From NCBI GenBank assembly GCA_050084985.1, contig JBITNC010000001.1, forward strand, positions 202,182,001-202,246,000: 64,000 nt of DNA, given 5' to 3'. The notes under the pieces are model-generated. The model ran no database searches and had not been told where the DNA came from. It saw only the letters and a program-made list of their open reading frames with translations. Below, in pieces: positions 58,120 through 64,000 of the stretch (the first letter of the stretch is position 1; each line of letters begins with the position of its first letter). A program made the position numbers and the translations under genes. Origin of the DNA: Nageia nagi. Taxonomy: Eukaryota; Pinophyta.

Positions 58120-58975
58120 ATGGAAAATGAAAGAACCAATATTTTTCCAATTCCATAATTCAGAGAAGGAAATTATGATTATTGGTCCATCAAAATGAAG
58201 CATCTACTTATAAGAAAAGATTATTGGAAGATCATGGAAGAAGTATACAATGAACCAACTGATTGGAATAATGTTTTAGTTAAAAATAAATAAGCAACCA
58301 TTGAGGGATGCATAAAAGAAGAAAAATCTTAAAATATTCTATTTGCAAACAACCTTGGATGAGAGTCCATTTCTAAGAATTACAAGTTTTTCTTCACCCA
58401 AAGAAGCATGGAAATCTCTAAAATATGGATTTAAAGGAAACATACAAGTAAAACAAGTGAGGTTACAAAATCTCAAAATTGAGTTTGAAAATCTCAATAT
58501 GAAAATGTTGAAGATTATTATTTGAAAGCCAAAGCTTGTGTGAACAAAATGACAACCCTTCATGAAGAAATAGAAAATGAAATCATTATGAAAAAAGTGT
58601 TGAGGATACTTTTTCCCAAATGGAAGCATGTAGCTATATTTGTTGAGTAGAGTATGGATATCAATACTCTTTATTTTGATAATATCATAGGTTATTTGAT
58701 GTATTATGAGGAGATATTTTCAACTCTAGATACTAGAGGAATAGAAGAAAAAGGATTTTCATCCAAAGAGGGTGAATCTAGTTCTAGTGTACAAGGAAGA
58801 GGACAAGGCTATAGTAGAGGAAGAGGAAGATATATAAGAGGAAAATGAAGAGGTGGCTTCCAAGGAAGAGGAGGCTCTCAAGAAAGAGGTATAGGTAATA
58901 AAAGTAATAAGTAATGTTACTGTTGCAACAAATATGACCACTTTGAAAGTGAATATGGAATAAAGGCTTCTAATT
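58120..58975 (+). pseudogene. Copia gag with zinc knuckle
   Basis: From the ATG at 58120 the frame reads MENERTNIFPIP, then a stop, then GNYDYWSIKMKHLL and DYWKIMEEVYNEP, the N-terminal signature of copia gag (UBN2 type). Later pieces include SPFLRITSFSSPKEAWKSLK at 58364 (open frame 58343-58525) and an RG-rich stretch (GRGQGYSRGRGR) at 58783-58840. The knuckle CYCCNKYDHFESEYG at 58915-58959 has its last Cys changed to Tyr. Stops at 58159, 58291 and elsewhere break the protein. Confidence 0.85.
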
Positions 58976-59055
58976 AAGGAAGAGTAAGTGCACATTATGG
59001 AGAGGAGGAAGAGTACTCCATAATTTTCTTTTCATATGAAAAATATGATTAAAAC

Positions 59056-59160
59056 ATGGAAGCAACATGGCTTCTTGATACAAGATGTTCCAACCACATG
59101 ACTGATAAGGGAGAGTTGTTCACCACAATGAACAATTCCTACAAGTCTAAGATAACCACT
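59056..59160 (+). pseudogene. Copia protease
   Basis: MEATWLLDTRCSNHMTDKGE at 59056 is the copia protease active site (family WLLDSGCSNHMT). The catalytic Asp is present, but the adjacent Gly is Arg, which would disrupt the active-site loop. An in-frame stop follows near 59161. Confidence 0.85.
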
Positions 59161-59463
59161 TAGAGATGTTCAAACACTTCATATCAAAGGTATAAAAGCC
59201 ATGGTGGTGCCCACCAAAGAAGGTAAATTATGTCTATCACATTCCAAATATAAAGCATACTTTATTAAGTGTTGGTCAAATATTGAAAAAGAACTACAAG
59301 CTTGTGTATGAAGATAACAAGTGTGTGATATATAATTAAAACAAATGGGCATAAGAATGCATCACAATTATTCAAATAAATAATAATAGGCTATTTTATC
59401 TCAAGTTTGGGGAACAAATCACTAGTTTTGAAAATATAGCTATTTATAACAAAAGTTACTTAT

Positions 59464-60320
59464 GACACTTAATATTTGGACATTTGAGTTTTTAGGTTTG
59501 AAGATCTTGGTTTCTCAAGAAATGGTGTATGGTATTTCCAAAGTTGATGATCCAAAAAGTGTGTGTGAAGGATGTGATTTGGGAAAGCACTCAAGGTCAA
59601 AATTTCCAAAATAGAAAGCATAGAGAGCCTCTCATCCAATACAATTGGTCCATTTTGACATATGTTGACCAATGCAAACTCAAAATATTGGTAAAAAATA
59701 CTGCTTCCTCACTTTTATTGATGGTTTTTCAAGAAAGTATTGGGTTTATTTTCTAAAAAAAAAAGATCTTTTGGTTTCTTTCAAAATTTCAAGAATGATA
59801 TGAAAACAAAAAGTGGGCATTTTATCAAGTATTTAAGGACTAATAAAGGGGGTGAATATTGTTTACATGAGTTCTTTGATTTTTGTAAAAGTTGTAGAAT
59901 CAAAAGGTAATTAAAAAGTTCCTATAATATAAAATAAAATGGAGTATATGAACATAAAAATATAACTCTTTGTAATATGGCTATAAGGATGCTCCAAACT
60001 AAGAATTTGTCTAATATATAATAGGGAGAATCTATTACGACTTCCATGTATATTTTTAATAGGATTCTTACATCTAGTTTGGATGGAATAACACAATATG
60101 AAGCATGGTATGGTAGAAAAATAAATGTAACTAATTTAAGTATTTTTTGTTGCTTGGCCTGTGGACATTTTACAAAAGAACATAGAATGAAATTGGATCC
60201 AAAAAGTGAAGCATTCATATTCATAGGGTATTATGAAACTTCCAAGGCATGGAGACTCTATAATCCAAATACTAATAATGTTATTACATATATATATGTA
60301 AGTTTTTATGATGGGTAAGT
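59464..60320 (+). pseudogene. Copia pre-integrase and integrase domains
   Basis: The pre-integrase segment (HLIFGHLSF, VCEGCDLGKHS, 59464-59600) supplies the His-Cys zinc site. The core starts with QLVHFDICGPMQTQNIG near 59641 (first Asp kept) and FIDGFSRKYWVYF at 59715. The second catalytic site reads LRTNKGGEY (59834 on) where copia has LRSDNGGEY, so the Asp is Asn. The Glu region GVYEHKN at 59942 is kept. The C-terminal part includes TQYEAWYGRKIN and RMKLDPKSEAFIFIGY (open frame 60046-60318). Frames change several times. Confidence 0.85.
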
Positions 60321-60749
60321 ATGGGATCATCAAAAACTCTACATATATGGTGATTCTTATGATGAAAGATATCCAAATATGCATGCAAATGTTCAGCCTA
60401 GCTAAGAAAGTTCTTTAAATAACTAGCCCCAAGTATAATCCAATGTAATTCTTCAATTAATCCTTCAAGTACATCATATGAGGTAACTCAAACTCCATAA
60501 AAAGTTAAAAGAATCCCTAAAATCCTCCTTCTTATCAAATATTAGATTAAAATTTTCATAGAAGAACTACAAGATCTCAAGCAAAATAAGTAGAGCAAGT
60601 TGTGCAAAAATTTAAAAGTTGCACATATATGATGATGAAAATGATGGTGAACTAAATGGAGATATTGTTAACTATGTTTTAATGTATATTATTTATGTAT
60701 AAACTTTATATTATGAATAAGATTGCAATTATGATTTATGTATAAAGGA

Positions 60750-61450
60750 AATATAAGAGGAGATGAACTCCATCAAGAAGAATGAAACATGGGAGCTAGT
60801 AAAACTTCCACAAGGAAAAAAGGTTTTAGGCTCAAAATGGATCTATAATAATAAATATAATGTTTATGGAACCATTTAAAGGTAAAATTTAATGCTTGTT
60901 TCCAAGGGGTTCACTCAAAAATATGGCATAGACTATGAAGAAACCTTTACTCTAGTTACTAGATAAGAAACAGTAAGATTGGTACTCTCTTTGGTTGCTC
61001 ACAAAGGATGGAAGGTATAACATCTTCATTTTAAAATTTATTTCTTAAATGGATATTTAAATGAATTATTATATGTGTAAAAACCTTAGGTATTTTAGGT
61101 AAAAATAATAAAACATTATGTATACAGGTTGAAGAAGACCTTGTATGGCCTCAAGCAAGCCCCAAAGGCTTTGTACTCAAGGATTGATGGGTACTTCCAT
61201 CAATATGGCTTCGTGAGGATAAAAAGTGATACTTACATCTACTTCAGAAACTTTGGTGCTGATATTATGCTTTTGTGTTTGTATATGGATGATCTAATCT
61301 ACATGGGTAGTAACTCTAAGATGAATGATGAATTTAAGAAAGAAATGATGTATGAGTTTGATATGAAAGACCTATGATTAATGCACTATTTCTTAGGCAT
61401 GGAAGTGTACCAACATAATGGTGAAATATTTATGTTTCAAAAAAATATTC
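60750..61450 (+). pseudogene. Copia reverse transcriptase
   Basis: In order: EMNSIKKNETWELVKLPQG (60760 on), KVLGSKWIYNNKYN, VSKGFTQKYGIDYEETF (60900-60950), then the open frame 61129-61377 with KKTLYGLKQAPKALYSRID and LLCLYMDDLIYMGS. The YMDD catalytic box is intact at 61282-61293. LMHYFLGMEVYQ follows past a stop at 61375. Stops before 61129 prevent a full protein. The enzyme copies element RNA into DNA. Confidence 0.88.
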
Positions 61451-62181
61451 AATTATATTTTAAAGAAATTTAGTATGGAAAATTGTAAATCCCTTTGTAC
61501 TCCAATAGGTCATAATGAGTTATTAAGCAAGGATGATGGTAGTGAAAAAGTTGACATGACCACTTGTAGGAGCATGGTTGGTAGCTTAACATTTATTAAA
61601 AATACAAGATAAAATATAAAATGTTTTGTTTCACTTATATATAAGTATAAAAGTGATCCTTTAGAGACTCATATGAAAGAAAAAAAGAGAATTTTCAGAT
61701 ATGTGAGAGGTACAACTGATTTTGGCATCCACTACTACAAGAGTGATGAGGTGAAGCTTGTTGGCTTTAGTGATTCTAATTAGGGAAGTGAAATTTATGA
61801 TATTAATTCTAAATATGAGATATATTTTAGTCTTATATTAGGTCTCATTACATGGAGCTCAAGGAAAAAACTAAAATGGATCTTTCTTCTACTAAATTTG
61901 AATACATTATAATCATAAGGGCTAGTGTCTAAGCATTATGGTTAAGGAATATATTTGAATAACTTGGTAAGAAACAAAGTGGTCCTAATTTTTTGTATTA
62001 TGATAATATGGGTGCCATAAAATTGGAACATAATCTAGTCCACCACTTTACAAGGAAAAATTTTGATATGAAGTATCACTTGATAATAGCTATGTTGGAG
62101 AAGAATATCATTGAACTTAGACACATCAACACACTTAATAATATTGTTGATATCTTCATAAAAAGTGTTGTGAAGAATTAA
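61451..62181 (+). pseudogene. Copia RNase H domain
   Basis: After the linker (SMVGSLTFIKNTR, 61573-61612) come HMKEKKRIFRYVRGTTDFG at about 61669 and the RNase H start VKLVGFSDSN near 61753. The open frame 61993-62181 (YYDNMGAIKLEHNLVHH, KNFDMKYHL, IELRHINTLNNIVDIF) is the C-terminal half, equivalent to the family's CDN-SAI...H-DI-YHFI...VADIFTK. Stops occur in between. A stop at 62179 precedes the polypurine tract by about 40 bases, the usual spacing. Confidence 0.85.
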
Positions 62182-62221
62182 GTTTTCTATTAAGGAACAT
62201 TATCATTATTACCCTCATCAA

Positions 62222-62234
62222 TAAGGGGGAGAAT
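62222..62234 (+). other. Polypurine tract of the copia element
   Basis: taagggggagaat sits between the end of RNase H and the 3' LTR, the same type as at 13987. Confidence 0.75.
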
Positions 62235-62646
62235 TTTATAATTTGAGCTTGATTCCATATTTTTCCATTCAATATTTTAAATTGTGTCCAACCTCACATT
62301 TTATAGAGTGAAATAGGACTATATTTCCCAAATATGATCATGTTTTCCAAATGCACCTGTAACCATGTTTCTAGAAAAAGACTAATAAAAAATTATTAGA
62401 TGTATTTTTTCTTATATTTTTCTTGATTTTACTACAAGTATTATTTTTTTGATGGCTTGTACTTCATGTTCAAAGGTGTTAGACTTAGTTTTAAGTATGG
62501 TTGATGTATCTTATGAGTTAGGTAGCTCATGAGAATTTTATACCTCATTTATTGTATTTTTGAAGTATAATTAAATGGTTGTAAATTAAGGTACTATATA
62601 TGTTGTACTTGTTCATTTGATGAATATAATGAGACAATATTTCTCA
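62235..62646 (+). mobile_element. 3' LTR of the copia element, ~412 bp
   Basis: Homologous to 57566-57979, with shared features 'tttttccattca', 'ctcattt-gtagagtgaaat', 'ggtactatatat' and the end 'atttctca'. The first bases are degraded (ttttataatttgag against tgtttgaatttgag), so the start is uncertain by a few bases. Confidence 0.8.
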
Positions 62647-64000
62647 TGAAGGATTAGATTTGTTGGAATATGATGCTTACCATGTTGCATTTTGAAGTTA
62701 AAAAAACTAATTTGTCTCTCATTTATATCTATAAAATAAAATAATATATAGTTGTAAGAATATTTAGTTTGTAACAAAGTAAAATATTATTCATTGGAAT
62801 AAAACTTCATAGAGAAAATCAATTCTCAAGTTGATGTGTAGTTGAATTATGAGTGTAGTCTAGATTTTCTATAATAAAGTATGTGATCTTTCAAAGACTA
62901 TACATTTTGCTAAATGTCTCATATTTTTTTGCATTTTACAATATAAGAAAAATTATTTCAATACCTTTACATTAATATATATTTTTTATATACTTTTTTT
63001 TAAATCACCATAGTACTAGTTATTTTTTATTAGACTATCCTACTTTGATTTTTACAATTACTATTGATGGGGTCTACTTTTGTTATAAATTAACAGATTT
63101 TTATTGATCCATTATCAAATCAACATATACCATTATAAATATATTTTTAATGAATTTATAATAATATAGAAAACTTTATACATTTTTTAATAAATATTGT
63201 AATGATAACCCTTTATTTTTGAGGTATTTCTATTGTAGATCTATTATGAACATGCTAGATATTTCTCAAGACCTTGACAAGAGGTATTGAGAAATATAGA
63301 GTTCAAGGGTGGACTAAATTTCCCATGAAAATATGTATCCTATTAATTTAGGATCCTATGGATCATGTAGATGCATATAAGTTAGACCTTATATTATCTA
63401 TACCTATGAGATTTAATTTGTAGTAATGATATATTTATGGTATAGTTGGATACCAATATTATTTATTTTATCTTAAAATTACATGAGATATATATTTGAA
63501 TTATTATTATAACTAATTTGAAGTATTTAATTGTAGTAATTATGTCATGTATATTATATTAGATGAAAACTAGTACATGATTATTTATTCTAATGTTATT
63601 TATTATTTAACCTTAATTTGGTTTTGTAGATTGAGGCCTTAACATTATAGGTATATTTGGATATCATTGGATATTTGTTGTATGTGGTAGAGTTGTACTT
63701 GAGTGATCCAAGCTTAAGTATGAAATTTTATTTTGCTAATATTTCTTACTAATACTCCAAAACCCATTTTAGTATAGTATATAGAATATTATTTAAGAAT
63801 AGGAAGAATAGAGTCAACAAAAATATGACATATTTCTCCTTTGAGTAACTTACTTTTGTTGATTTCCATAACCTTTTGAAATGCAGAATGTATTTTTCTA
63901 TGGTCATAGTTTTTTCTTGGCATAGAGAACTAATATATTTATCTTTATATTGATGATTGATATTGTATTGTTACTAATCCATAAGCACTTTGGTAAGAGA
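62647..64000. other. No gene seen; possible LTR start at 63198
   Basis: AT-rich spacer to the end of the window. TGTAATGATAACCCTTTATTTTTGAG at 63198 resembles the start of the solo LTR at 10754 (TGTAATGACCCTATTTTTGAG) and may open another gypsy LTR whose end lies beyond 64000. No polypurine tract precedes it. Confidence 0.35.

Larger units (their letters stand above)
57566..62646 (+). mobile_element. Ty1/copia retrotransposon, full length, inactive
   Basis: 5' LTR 57566-57979, primer-binding site 57983-57995, gag, protease, integrase, reverse transcriptase, RNase H in copia order, polypurine tract 62222-62234, and 3' LTR about 62235-62646. The sites flanking it are tgaaa (57561-57565) and tgaag (62647-62651), four of five matching, as expected for an aged target duplication. 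Frames are broken by many stops and shifts, and several catalytic residues are lost, so it cannot move on its own. Integrase lying before reverse transcriptase identifies copia rather than gypsy. Confidence 0.92.

Overview
This is AT-rich nuclear DNA of a seed plant with very low gene density. Almost everything recognisable is the debris of transposable elements: chromovirus-like Ty3/gypsy, Tat-like Ty3/gypsy, Ty1/copia, a tRNA-derived SINE and a CACTA-type DNA transposon end. The only host coding pieces are one short exon and fragments of RNase H-like and PPR genes. Old, decayed, deeply nested elements with multi-kilobase LTRs and kilobases of anonymous AT-rich spacer would fit a giant genome such as a gymnosperm's; that placement is inference. 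No bacterial, organellar or viral gene cluster was seen.

Layout. 1-890: five degenerate copies of a ~190-bp tandem repeat. 3251-7803: a gag-protease-only Ty3/gypsy element (5' LTR reduced to 198 bp, 3' LTR intact, 1284 bp) that carries two long open frames instead of a polymerase. 8790-8876: terminal exon of a probable mitochondrial Tim44-like/mL45-type protein. 10510-10692: SINE. 10754-11691: solo LTR with a perfect 5-bp target duplication. 12719-13012: RNase H-like fragment. 13520-14001: copia-type LTR plus polypurine tract, minus strand. 16046-25045: ~9-kb minus-strand Tat-like element with gag but no visible pol. From 25046: a CACTA-like terminus, with a PPR fragment inside.

29986-49990 is a three-level nest. 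An old minus-strand Ty3/gypsy element (integrase at 48972-49990, chromodomain-like tail at 30937-31111) was split by a second minus-strand chromovirus-like element with very long LTRs (31117-48966). The left LTR of that element was itself invaded by a plus-strand solo LTR (33003-37147) of a related family. 53211-53830 is a ~100-bp tandem array. 57566-62646 is a full-length but dead copia element with paired LTRs, PBS, PPT and a 4-of-5 target duplication.

No active pathway is encoded. Each element is annotated as a unit and by domain. All are interrupted by stops or frameshifts, and several catalytic residues are lost. LTR, PBS, PPT and TSD calls were read directly from the bases. Family names come from motif resemblance judged by eye, without database searches.
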